NCBI GenBank assembly: GCA_001179505.1
Contig: CDMY01000351.1
Location: 1-64,000, forward strand
Reading direction: 5' to 3'
DNA length: 64,000 nucleotides
Origin: Vitrella brassicaformis
Lineage: Eukaryota; Sar; Vitrellaceae
The stretch's first letter is position 1. Every line of letters begins with the position of its first letter. The notes below the pieces were generated by a model, which saw only the letters and a program-made list of their open reading frames with translations, did not search any database and was not told the origin of the DNA. The position numbers and the translations under genes are program-made. This document shows, in pieces, positions 43,468-54,600 of this stretch.

Positions 43468-46400
43468 ATGGCGCCTCAATCGTCCCACTGGACAGAGCAG
43501 AAAGGCGAAGTCGTGAGATCTGTCGCCACAGACGCCGACGCGTTCAGGGGCAGCAAGGCTGGCGTGCACACGCGGCGGCGTGGGCTGAGGTTGACGGCCC
43601 TGGGCTCCTTGCTGTCGATCGAGAAGCACTGGAAGGCGCTGTGTGGCGCGTTCGTGGAGATCTTCCTGCCTACAGGATTTCCCCACACCGTCTGTGCAGA
43701 CTACCTCCCATATCAGGTACGTGCGGTGGTGCGCATACGCACTCTCTCTCTCTCCACACACACACACGCGAAGACACTCCATGCAATGAGATGAGTGCAT
43801 GATTTCTTTCGGTTTGTTTGTCAGGTGTGGGATTCCTGCCAGGCCTTCTGCTCGACTGTGACGGGCCTGTTGGCGTCGCAGTCGGTGTTGCGGATTGTGG
43901 GTGTGGGGGACGCTGCGGCCACTGCCTCGAGCGCCGTGCTGGTGTGGGTCATGCGAGACGGATTCGGGATGGTGGGGAGAATCGCATTCTCCTGGCAGGT
44001 AGGCATGGCAAGGCACACCTGAGTCCCTTGCGACCATTGCACTGCAGACAGACGCGTGTGTGTGTCGTGTTGTTTGTGTGGCCGGCCGTTTAGTGGTGCA
44101 ACCAACTGGATCTCAACGCCAAGACATGGCGGTGCGCTCATTCATTCATTCAGTTGAACTAAAAGAAAGAGGCAGTGAAGTGAAAGGGCGAGCGAGGGAT
44201 CTATGTCTGTCTGTCTGTCTGGTGCGGTGCAGGTTCATGGCTGACATCCTGAACGATGCCGGGATGACTCTCGAGCTGCTGACACCGCCACGCACCTCGC
44301 CGCTGTTCATGCCCACCCTCTGTGGGGCCACGCTGTGCAAGGCCGTCTGTGGCGTGGCCGGGGGGGCAACGCGCGCGGCACTCACTCTCCATTTCTCCGT
44401 GGCAGACAATGCCGCAGGTGAGCTGAGCAAGACGGAGGGAGGGAGGGAGGGATCGAGATTCGATTCACACGGATGTATGTGTGTGTGTGATTGTTCGTTG
44501 TGTGTAGACGTGAGTGCCAAGGACGGCTCGCAGGAGACCCTGGTCAATCTGCTGGGGATGATCGTCGGTACGCATCGCATGCACACACACACGTCAGTCA
44601 CGTCACAGGTGCATGCCATGGTGCGGTGCACACACAGTGGCATGACACAGCACAGTAAACGTCAGGTCAGTGTCCTTTCTTTCTTCTGTCTGTGTGTTTC
44701 TGTGTGATGTGTGACTGCTTACCTTACCCACCTAGGTTCCTACATCATCAAGTCGATAGAGGAGGACCCCTTCTTTGTGAGGCTGCTCTTTGCTGTGTTC
44801 ACCGCCCTGCACCTGCTCTTCAACTACCTGTGCGCAACACACACACCACACCACACCATTCGCACAGAGACAAACACGAAACAGGCACCAATTGGGTGAT
44901 GTGTGTGTGTCAATTGCGTCCATCTGTCAGGGCTGTCCGCTCTGTGGTCATGACGACGTTCAACTATCAACGGTTCATGATAGCTGCTGGATGGTCAGTA
45001 ATTAGGCCGCACACCGATTCGCCTCCGAATCTTCACCCACCCTCCCCTCTCCCTCCTCCCTCTCCCTCTGTGTCTGTCTGTCTGTGTCTGTCTGTCTGCT
45101 TCAGCTTTCTGCAGACGGGCCACGTGCCGTCGCCGGAGACAGTGGCCATCCATGAGAAGCTCTTCTGGCCAGTGGAGGCACCCCTCATCGAAATGGTCGT
45201 CAAGACCTTCATCGGCCTCCTGTCGATGCTGCCCAAGGCCGACCGTTGGGCGGGGTATGCTCTGGTGGGTCGGGGCGACGACAACCACAACCACAACAGG
45301 CACAGCAAGGAGAGGGCGCGGCGCGTGGCGTGGCGGTTGCTGAACAAGGAGAGGGAGAGCGGGCTGGCAGGAGGGTTCATGTACGGCGGATCCATCAAGG
45401 ACGCCATCGACAGAGCGCATGACCGGAACAGAAGTGAGCAACCCACCGACGACCGACAGACGCAGATTCTTCTCTCTCCTCTTTTGTCTTTTTGTCTTCG
45501 TGTTTGTGTGTGGCAATGGTTGTTCAGTCCAATCGTGGCTGGAGGAGTGGACTGCACATGTGCCCTCACCCTCGCCCTCTTTCCTCTACCTCCCACACAT
45601 GCGTCGCTCCATCATTCCGTCGCCGTGCGGCCCGTCCATCAAGACATACGCACTCGCCACACAGAGGCCAAAACAGTAAGGAAAAGCAAAAGAGAGAGAG
45701 AGAGGGTGGGAGGGTCACCATGCTGATCTGACCATTGTGTCGTGCAGCGGTCGTTTCCGCGCCCCTCCACCCCCTCAGTCGTCTGCCAGCAGTTCTCCTG
45801 TGTCCAGCTACCACGGCAGCGACACGCACAGCCCGACGAAAGAGGCCATCCCGGCGCCTCTGCCACCCGTATTCTTCCACGCCTGTAAGAAGAGAAGACA
45901 AGAACAGAGCGACGGCGTTGATGGGGGCTGCTTTCGTACGCATCTGTGTGCTTACGTGTGTGTGCAGGTGTGCTGCACAGGTTGGCTGTGGGTGCTGTGT
46001 CTGCCCTGGACGACGGCGCCAAGGGCCAGGACGGCGGGGTCATCAGAATGGGATGGCTGACACACGCACAAGTAAGTCACCCGTACACCACACCATCTGC
46101 GCGCGCACATCAATCCAACCACTACCTTCCCTGCTGTGCCACATCCCTCCCTCATGCAGCGGCTGGACACCCTCCGCCGCATCCGTGCCATCTCCCTTTC
46201 CCTGCTCACCGGCGACCAGCACCCCCTCCCCCCCACACCCCCGTCCCGCCCCACACCCGCACCCAGCCAGTCGAGCACAGCCACGCACACCCAAACCCAA
46301 GACGAGATGTCATCCCACATGTCGATAGCCATTACCGGTGGGGCGCGTGGGGACTGGCGCGCCGCCATGGGTGCATTTGTGACGAAGGCGGAGCAGGCCA

Positions 46401-46595
46401 GGTGGAACCTTGGTACGCAAAGCCTTCTTGATGGACGAGGAGAGAGAGCAAGAGCGCATGCCGTGGGCACGGTTGTGTGATTGGTTGTGTGTGGCTGTGC
46501 TGTGGTGTGCAGGTACGATGTTGATAGAGGACCATGGGTGGACGCTGATGCGCGCAGAGGGGGAGGAGGGGGCAGGGGCAGCACGGAGGGGATGA
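43468..46595 (+). CDS. RUS family protein (root UVB sensitive, DUF647)
   Basis: Thirteen exons join in phase (43468-43716, 43825-43998, 44094-44131, 44233-44417, 44508-44567, 44736-44829, 44931-44993, 45105-45433, 45528-45675, 45748-45884, 45968-46071, 46160-46412, 46513-46595): 638 residues. The core is diagnostic: FLPTGFPHTVCADYLPYQVW, VGVGDAAATASSAVLVWVMR, GMVGRIAFSWQ, FMADILNDAG, AVCGVAGGATRAAL and NAADVSAKDGSQETLVNL. RUS proteins are membrane-associated and linked in plants to vitamin B6 homeostasis, UV-B sensing and auxin transport; the biochemical activity is unknown. The C-terminal half has FNYQRFMIAAGW, then a His/Asn-rich insert (DDNHNHNRHSKE) and a Pro/Ser-rich linker that are longer than in plants. 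I cannot say which RUS subtype it is. Confidence 0.9.
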
Positions 46596-46997
46596 CTGAT
46601 CTGACTGACGACCTGACATTGGTTGATTTGAGACACAGTGTGCGAACATTCTGCCAGAGGATATTCATTGCCCATCCACGAGTTGGAGTTAGACATTGTG
46701 AGCACTACAAGATAGTGCGCACACAATGTCTTCCTTCAGCTCTTGGAGGAGTAATGGTTTCCTCTGCATTGACTAAAGCCGGCGGCCCGGAAAAGCATCC
46801 TAAACAAGGATCGCCCTCAGTTTCGCGAGCCGCAATGGTAATTCTGTGTTTCGTGTTGCTGGCGTCCTTCTCCATCCTCCTCGACTCCGAGCTCGCCCAC
46901 TGCATCGTCCTCATGACCACCACCTTCCTCTCCGCCACACCACCCCAGATCTCCTCATACTAACCCACCCATCCGTCCGTCAGCCGAACGAACGGCC
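46596..46997. other. Intergenic spacer
   Basis: About 400 bases between two genes on the same strand. Less repetitive than other spacers; I see no RNA gene or ORF I can support. Confidence 0.5.
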
Positions 46998-49900
46998 ATG
47001 GAGGGCGACAGCACGAGCCCAGAGCCTCCGCAGGGCAACCCAGACGCCGATGAGACCCCAGACAACGGAGAGAATGGAGCAGAGGAGAGGGAAAGGGATG
47101 ACGGTGGTGAGAGGGAGGCGCCGGCGCCTCCAGCAGTGCGTCGTCGTGCGGCTCGGCACACCGTGGGCGCGGCTGCGTCTGTACGGGGTGTGGCGCTGAG
47201 CCCGCGGCCCGATGGGCTGCTCAAGGGACAGCCGGGGCCGTACAAGGCTCTCAACCCAGGTAATTAGTCAGCGGAAGGAAGCGACGAGCTACGTCTGCAG
47301 TGCTGGATGGATGGATGGCGGATGATGTGGTGCAGATTTGTTGGAGGCTGAGAGCTTCCCGTTAGACGACTTGAAGAAGATCTGCTCATTCCTGAAAATG
47401 GACGTACGAGAGGGAAAGACAGACAGACAGACATGCACTGCAGTGAGGACCATCAGTGTGTGTCTGGTGTGTGTGTTGGTGCAGACGGACGGGACGGAGG
47501 TGAGTCTGCTGAAGCGCATCAAGGCCCAGCACTCATCCGACAAAGTCCCTAGAACCACCGTACGTAAGACACACAGAGATAGATGGCAATCTGATCTGCC
47601 CGTCCATCACTGTATGTATCCCCCATTGCAGGTAGATCCCCGTCTCTGGGACCAGTTGATGAAGGACGACAGCCACCCCAACTCCGCACCATCCCAACAG
47701 CAGCAACAGCAGCAGCCCAACCGGATTGGTGCTGGTGCGGGTGCGGGGGGAAGGGGCTCGTTCGGCGGCCGGCTGGTGTTCGGCGGGCAGGGCCGTGGGA
47801 GGCGGTCGGTGGCGGGGAGTGGCCGGGCTGGCAGGCGGGCCGCGGCCGTCAACAGGGACAATGACGATGACGTCGTCATGGGTCAGACAGACAGATGAGA
47901 TGGATGGCGAGGGGAGGGGCAGGGGCTGGGGAGGGAGGGAGTTGTCTGGTCACTGTGTGTATGTGTGTGGTGTGGTGTGTATGGTGTGTGGCGTGGCGTA
48001 GATGACCCTTTGCCGCTGCCGCAGAACCTCCACCTGCTGCCGCTGGAGGGACTAGACCTATCGCACGAAATCACCACGCCATGTGGTCGGCTTGACGTGA
48101 CCACACACGCACACTCAGACACGGGCAACGACCGATCCCGATGTGTGTGTGTGTGTGTATGTGTGTGTGTCAGAGGTGCGCGTGGGTTCGACTAGCGACG
48201 TAGAGATGGAGGGCAGCCAGGACGGCCCCGACGCCGCCATTGCCGCCAAACAGAGTATCCTCAGGTAAGGGACACAAACAGACAGACCCATACGCACACC
48301 GTACACTCTCATGTTAGGCAAACAAATCCGTCTCTGTCTGCTGCGTGTCTGTCTCTGTGTGTCCTTCAGACGCCGCAAGGGAGACTCCCCGCTCATACAG
48401 AGGGACAAACGTAGGAAGCCAACACCACCACCACCACCACCAAAACACACACTCTCCCCACTCCCTGTCTCCTGCGCGAGTATCAGCCCTCCCCGGTCCT
48501 GGCAACGTCCGCGGCGGCCCCAGCAAGGGTCGTCCCGAGGCCATCCTGGACATCATCGGCATCAGCGGCACATACGACCACCCCTACATACCCAAACGGG
48601 AGAGGGACCAGTACGGCCTGCCGGGCAGGCCCAAGGAGATGCTCGTCTACCAGACCATCACCGAGATGAGCTGCCTTAGGAAGGACCATGGCGAAATGGT
48701 CAGAGAGAATGGCAAAAGCAATTGGGCAAAAGGGGAGGATCGGAGAGAGCAGAGGGGCTCATGCATTTGTCTGTCTGTCTGTGTGGGATGGGCGTTCGGC
48801 CACCTGATCAATCAGAGTGTGGAGGAGTTGCGCTATGAGGATTACCTGCTGACGGGCGAGATGGACGTCAAGGCTCTCGAGCCTGTGCCGCCGATCGCCG
48901 TCCCCGCTTTAGACTTCAACCGACACGACCAGGATGACCACAATATCGACGCACCCTCACCCTCACCCCCCTCGCCGCCCCCTGTAAGCAGCTCAGACAG
49001 ACAGACAGACCATCCTCCGTGTCTGTCTGTCTGTCTGTCTGTCAGGCGGCGGTAGCTGGGGGTGGTGTGGGTGATGTGGGCACTCCCCCTCCAGTGGCTG
49101 CTGGCTGTGTGGCTGTGGGTGTTGGTGTGGGGAGCAGCAGCGGGACCTCTGACGACGCCGACGAGTTTCACTCATGCCAGGAGGAGTCAGGAGAGGGCGA
49201 GGGGGACGGCGGCACACCGGTGCCCGCCATACCTAAGGACAAGGACGGCAGTACTACGGACAGAGGTGACTGACGAGAGACAGACAGGAGGAGGGAGGGA
49301 GGGAGGCAGGAACAGAGTTGCGTGTTGGTTGCTTTGTGTTCAGGTGGTGCTGCTGCAGCAGCGGGCACTAAGTGCGTCCGCTTCGGCGATGTGGTCGTCA
49401 TAGAGAGAGGCAGAGGACCGGCCAGTCAGGATTCCAGCAGCCCGAGCAGCGGCAGCGGCGACGGCACATCAGGCAACCACCGCCATCACCCCCTCTCCCC
49501 TCCCCCAGCAGCAGTACCAGCCACACCGCCCCTTCCCGGCCCACAAACCTCACCCTCTCAGGACGGCCAGGGCCCGCTCCGCACGCCGCCCCCCGACACG
49601 ACCACACAGAATGGCACACAGGATGACGGCGATGGGGAGGGCGATGGGGATGTCTTCCCTGACGGCGCCCCCTCAGAGGACGACAAGCGCCGCACTCAAG
49701 GTGGCACGCCTAATCCTGTCGTCAAGAAACGCACACGCATCGTGGCCGAGCAACAGCAGCAGGAGCAGGAGCAGGAAGAGCACCAGCAGGAGGGAGAGGG
49801 AGAGGGAGATGGTGTAGGGGATAATGGTGACTCGGGTGGTGTTGGTGTTGGTGTGAGGGTGTCTGTGCCTGGGCTGAAGCGCGCGATGGTGTTCAAGCTC

Positions 49901-50678
49901 AGCAAGGAGGGCATGCTGCACGAGCTAGAGGAGGGAGAGAGCAGGGAGGCAATAGGTGCGTGGCACCACACACCATCACATCAAGGGCGGTTAGCTGTCC
50001 TTTCACTCTCCTGCTTCATCTCTCTGTCTGTGTGTCTCTCTCAGCTGCCACCGTCCGCGGCCCCATCCCGACGCTTTACGAGGCGTCGGGCTTCGAGCGT
50101 CGGCGGCAGGCCATGGCCGTGTGGTCGTCGCACATGGGGGACCTCCCCCAGTCGCCGCCCCAGAGGAGCCGGTCGCCCCACAACCGACGCGCCACACTCA
50201 TGGGCACACCCACACCTCAACCTCTATCGCCCAGACGGGGTCAGTCAGTGTGTTCAGCAGATACGCTGCCTGCCTGAGGCCTCCCTCTCACCCACCCACT
50301 CTCTCTCTGTGTGTGTGTCTCTGTGTGTGTGTGGTTGTGTGTGTGTGTAGGTGTGAAGCGGTCGCATCCTTCGCCCAGCCCCGACGAGGACGATCAGGCT
50401 GGCGAAGAAGCCATGGCGGATGAGGTTGGTGGTGGTGGTGGTGGTTGTGGTGAGGATGAGGTGGAGTCCCCGCCACGCAAGAGGGCCAAGAAGGACAGGA
50501 GCGTCCGGTTCTCGCCCATCAATGAGGTTGGTATGCATTGCTTGCAAGAGAGGAAGACAGACAGACATGGATTGCATTGCAGGGACTATGTTGGGTCGCA
50601 TGTCATGTGTGGTGTGCACTGCAGGTTCAGATCATGGATAAGGAGGGGATGTTCCGCCAGTGGAGCCCCAACGGATGA
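46998..50678 (+). CDS. Low-complexity nuclear-type protein with SAP-like and Nup98-linker-like motifs
   Basis: About 14 exons run from ATG 46998 to TGA 50676-50678, roughly 840 residues. After an acidic/basic start comes FPLDDLKKICSFLKMDTDGT...LLKRIKAQ, which has the helix-turn-helix look of a SAP (DNA/RNA-binding) motif. A Gly/Arg-rich block follows (GRGSFGGRLVFGGQGRGRR). Then YQTITEMSCLRKDHGEM joins across an intron to SVEELRYEDYLLTGEM, which closely resembles the YxSI...SxEELRxEDY segment of Nup98/Nup116 nucleoporins. The rest is Ser/Pro/Glu-rich with KCVRFGDVVV, RAMVFKLSKEGM and DRSVRFSP, which look like PP1-docking RVxF sites. There is no FG-repeat region or autoproteolytic domain, so a full Nup98 is excluded. 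Nuclear pore or chromatin role is inference. Confidence 0.6.
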
Positions 50679-51647
50679 GACAGACGAGTGAGCACCGAGG
50701 CTGGACTGGCGGACGGGCCACGCCACGCCACGCCGCGCCACGCCTCTCCTCCCATACTGACAGATAGCCACCCGCCCACAAAGCCATCTAGACATCTAGA
50801 CACACACACACACACACACGCACACACACACGCACACACGTCACTTCACACATGTGGATCGGATCGACCAGGAAGGGAAGGTTGTGGGCCAGGTCCGTGT
50901 GAGTGAGTCGTATCTATCGCACATTACATTGCACGCAGGGAGCCCTGGACGGTCGCCAGAATTCATGCGTGTCTGGCATGCACATCTATCCCATACACAC
51001 ATCAGCAAAGGATCGTCGTTGTTTGTCTGTCTGTCTGCCTGGCTGGCTGCCTTTGTGTTCGAGTGCAGTTTGGGGCAGGCGGGCAGGCGGGCACGCAGGC
51101 TCTGGGTGGGGAACAAACAAGGCTTGTCTGTGTTCTGTGTGTCTCGTTGTCCTCCTGGTCTGCCCTCTTGCTTTGCAAGAAAAGGCCAGACACACACACA
51201 CACGCACCCGACCCCACCCGAAGCCACCCCATCAGGGCGCCCGCCTGCCTCCTCTGTGTGTCCGTTGCGTTGCCTTTCGGTTCATTGCTGCCTGCCTGGA
51301 CGCGTGTGTGTAGAGAGTTTGGCTGGCTGGCTGCCTTGTGTGTGGTTGCAAACGTTGATCGGGAGGGACATGGTCGATTCGACGAACAGATGGATGAACA
51401 GATGGATGGATGGAAGGATGGATGAGTGAATGAGCTGTCGGTCGGCCGTCGACACCATCATACACACGAAATGTCATGGAGTCGACACGCAGCCTCCCAC
51501 CAGTCAGCCACACGAGCCACCGAGAGTGTCTATTCACAGGCAGTTAGGCAGGAGAAGGCCTCCGCTGTCAAAGAGTCTGGCCTCGCTGTACACGTCATCC
51601 ATTCACGCGTCACCTGCCTGCAGACACTGAGCTCACGTCGTACTCAC
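50679..51647. other. Convergent intergenic region
   Basis: It contains AC repeats near 50800-50840, GGCT repeats near 51040 and 51320, and (GGAT)n near 51390-51420. No gene seen. Confidence 0.5.
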
Positions 51648-54600
51648 TCACAAGCAGCCGCCGACAAACATCCTCACAAACCTCCCCGTCAGATCAGCGG
51701 CCTCGCCACTGATATCCCCGCTGCCATGGCACTGCCCCCCTCGCGCGTCGCACAGCATTGCGAGCGAGTCGAGGAGGGTGGCGAGGGACGACTGCGCTGA
51801 CTCTGACGCATCCTCGTCCCAGAACGGGGGCACAGGAAGGGCGTGGTTGCCGTCGGTGTCCTCAAGGGCTGATGTCTCCTGAAGACGTAACACGCCATTC
51901 CATATTCACCGTGTGTGTGTGTGTGGGTGTCGGTACCTACCTCTTCAGGTGCTTCGCCATCTCCATTGCCCTTCATGATTTCGCCGCAGAATGGGATGAC
52001 CTTCTTCCGTCGCTGTACCGCTGCCCCGTTGCCGCCGCCATTGCCACCCAACACGTCAGCCACACTTTCCAGCAAATGGATGAAATAGCCCCATTTGGGA
52101 AATGACGCATCGATGCCATCAGAGAGGAACGTGACGGACGCTTTGGGCTGAGACAGCCGAGTGGCCTCCGACCGGAGACGGTCGCTGAGGCCCTTCCACT
52201 CCTTGCGAGACACCACCAGACGGGAAATCACTGGGCTGCTTCCACCGCCCAGCACCACACAGGTCAGCACGGCTCGGGTAGAGGGAGACACGCTCCGCTC
52301 AGTGACATCCATGAAGGTCGCAGGCGACCACCTGAAGAGCACCTGCGCTTCTCCCTCCTCAGTGAGTCCCTCGGTCTCTTCGTCTGTGTCCATTAGTCGG
52401 GGGAGGGAGGGGAGCTTGTATGTGTTAGGCAGGGCGGCGAGCAGGGACAGGTGCAGCTGGTCGGTGAGCAGGCGGAGTGGGCCGTCGAGGGAGTGGAAGA
52501 GGGAGTCCTCGCGACGGACCGATTGCAAAGTCATCTGCACATTCAGCGCTGTCAGGCCTGAATCCACACCGCATAGAAACAAGCGAGCCGTGCGTGCGAT
52601 GGACGAGACATGCATACTCACCTGTGGCCCCATTGGCGTACGGCAGACCTCCCTCCTCTCCCTGCCTCGCGAGAGCGATGGGTAGGTCACTCCGCACCAC
52701 CGGCGGCACCTTCGACGCATCTATCGCCCCGCCCCCTGCGCACTCCGCCACTCTCAACTCGGCGGCCCCCAGCTCGGCTGACGCCTTCATCAGCTCAACC
52801 ACGCACACCAGTGCGGCGGGGTGCTCCCTGATGGGATGGAAATACGCCATCAGGCTGCGCACCCCTTCGCTGAAGAGGCGGTGGGTGAGGGCGGTGTCTC
52901 CGCTGGCGAAGGTCTGGGTGAGATGGAGACATGCGACGGTGACATTGAAGAGCTTGACGGCGTCGGGGGGTGGGCGAGGAGAGAGAAGGCGGTCACATTT
53001 GAGCAGCAGGGTGACACCAAAGACATACAGATACCCCACGTGGAAGGCGTCGGAGAGGCTGCACAGCCGGCTGAGGGCCTCCGTGATGTGGAATCTCGCC
53101 TCATCCAGCCTTGCCGTCTCCATCAGCCGCTCGGCCAACATCAGTTCGGCGTGCACTCGCAGCAGCTGGTGGGGCACATAGCGGCTCTGCGGCACCCTGC
53201 TGTCGTTGGCAGAGCGGCTTTCCTCTCCCTCCTCCCCATTCCCCTCCTCTGCCCTCAGAATGCCCTCGCCCATCTCCTGCTTCTCCAGCCACTGGGCCAG
53301 GAGGGATGGCGGGGGAGGGATGATGGGAAGACCAGTGGGCTCAGTGGGCAGCTCCTTTGGTGCGGCAGAGCGTAGAGGGATGTGCTGGTTTATGTCGAGC
53401 GGGTGCAGGTCGAAGCCGAACGAGCGGATGTTGCCGTCGAGGCTCTTCATGGCCGCATCCATGTGCTGGATCAGGAAAACCTGTCTCCTCTCCCAAGCCT
53501 CCCTCGTCTCGCCGATGTCAGTCCATCCCTGTGGCGGCCTTTCTGCCTTCGTGCTGACCTTCTTCATCTCCCCGAACGACGCTTTTCTCGGCTGAATGGT
53601 CTTGTGTCTCTCGCTCTTGTCTGTCAGAGTGGCGCCCTTGCCTCCTCTCTCCCCCCTCTCCCCCCTCTCGAGCACTCCAGGCGCTTGTATCACCACCGCA
53701 CATAGCAGCAGGCGCAGGTAAGCCACAGGGGGGTATGCCTGATGCATCCCCTCCACCCGCCCCAACACGTCCTTCGCCGTCACGCAGGCCTCCAAGAGCT
53801 CGCCCTTGAGCATCAGCATCTGGCACTTCGCCACGGCAATGTCCACGCGGCTCAATGGGTCATCAAACCCACTTGGTGCGGACGCAGAGACCGTCTGTGT
53901 GGCCTTTGGCGGCGGGGGGTGGGGCAGTGTGGCGAGGGCGGTGGTGCGCTCGGGTGATGGGAAGCGGTGGGAGGGTACGGGCGGTGCGGATGGAGGGGGG
54001 GCGTCCGCTTCTCGTTGTGCATGCTGTATGTGTGTGTTGAGGGCGCTGAGTCGGCCCTGGCGATAGAGCAGGTGCAGCAGATGGCAGCGCAGACGGAGCC
54101 ACACCTGAGCAGGCAAGTACACAGACACGGAGGGAGGGACACATCACACGGGTCATGCATGGCTGTCTGTCGAGGAAAGATCGATCACCTTGACATCCGG
54201 CCCCTTTCTCATTTGTCTCTTGGCCTTGCTGGTGTCACTGACGCTGGCGGCCTTGGATGACGCCGCCACTGCCGAGCCGCCCCCGCCCTCTCTCGGGCTG
54301 GCCTGGAGGCTGCCTGCGCTCTCGCCCTGCTTGGTTGCCTGCGGCTTGAAGGTCTGCATGGCCGCCAGCAGGTGCGCCACGGCTGCAGAGAGGGAGCCAC
54401 GGCACTCCTCCACTCGGGCCAGAGACCGATAGATGCTAATAAGCAAATCTGACTCGTCGGCGCTGCATCGCGTTGCACGACGCATAAAGGCACAGGACAC
54501 ACACATGACATGGACACAGAGAGACGTGGGTGAATGTCTGCCCCTCGTGAGCACCTGAGTGCTTTCGGCTGTGTCTTGTCGGACTTGGTATCCACTGGCT

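Noticed and set aside
46680-46990. Possible small RNA gene between the RUS and Nup-like genes
   Set aside because: Less repetitive than its surroundings, but I could not match it to tRNA boxes or to snRNA/SRP core sequences.
52477-53375. Long plus-strand frames opposite the CFAP54-like exons
   Set aside because: Shadows of GC-rich coding sequence on the other strand, with no splice logic or family match.
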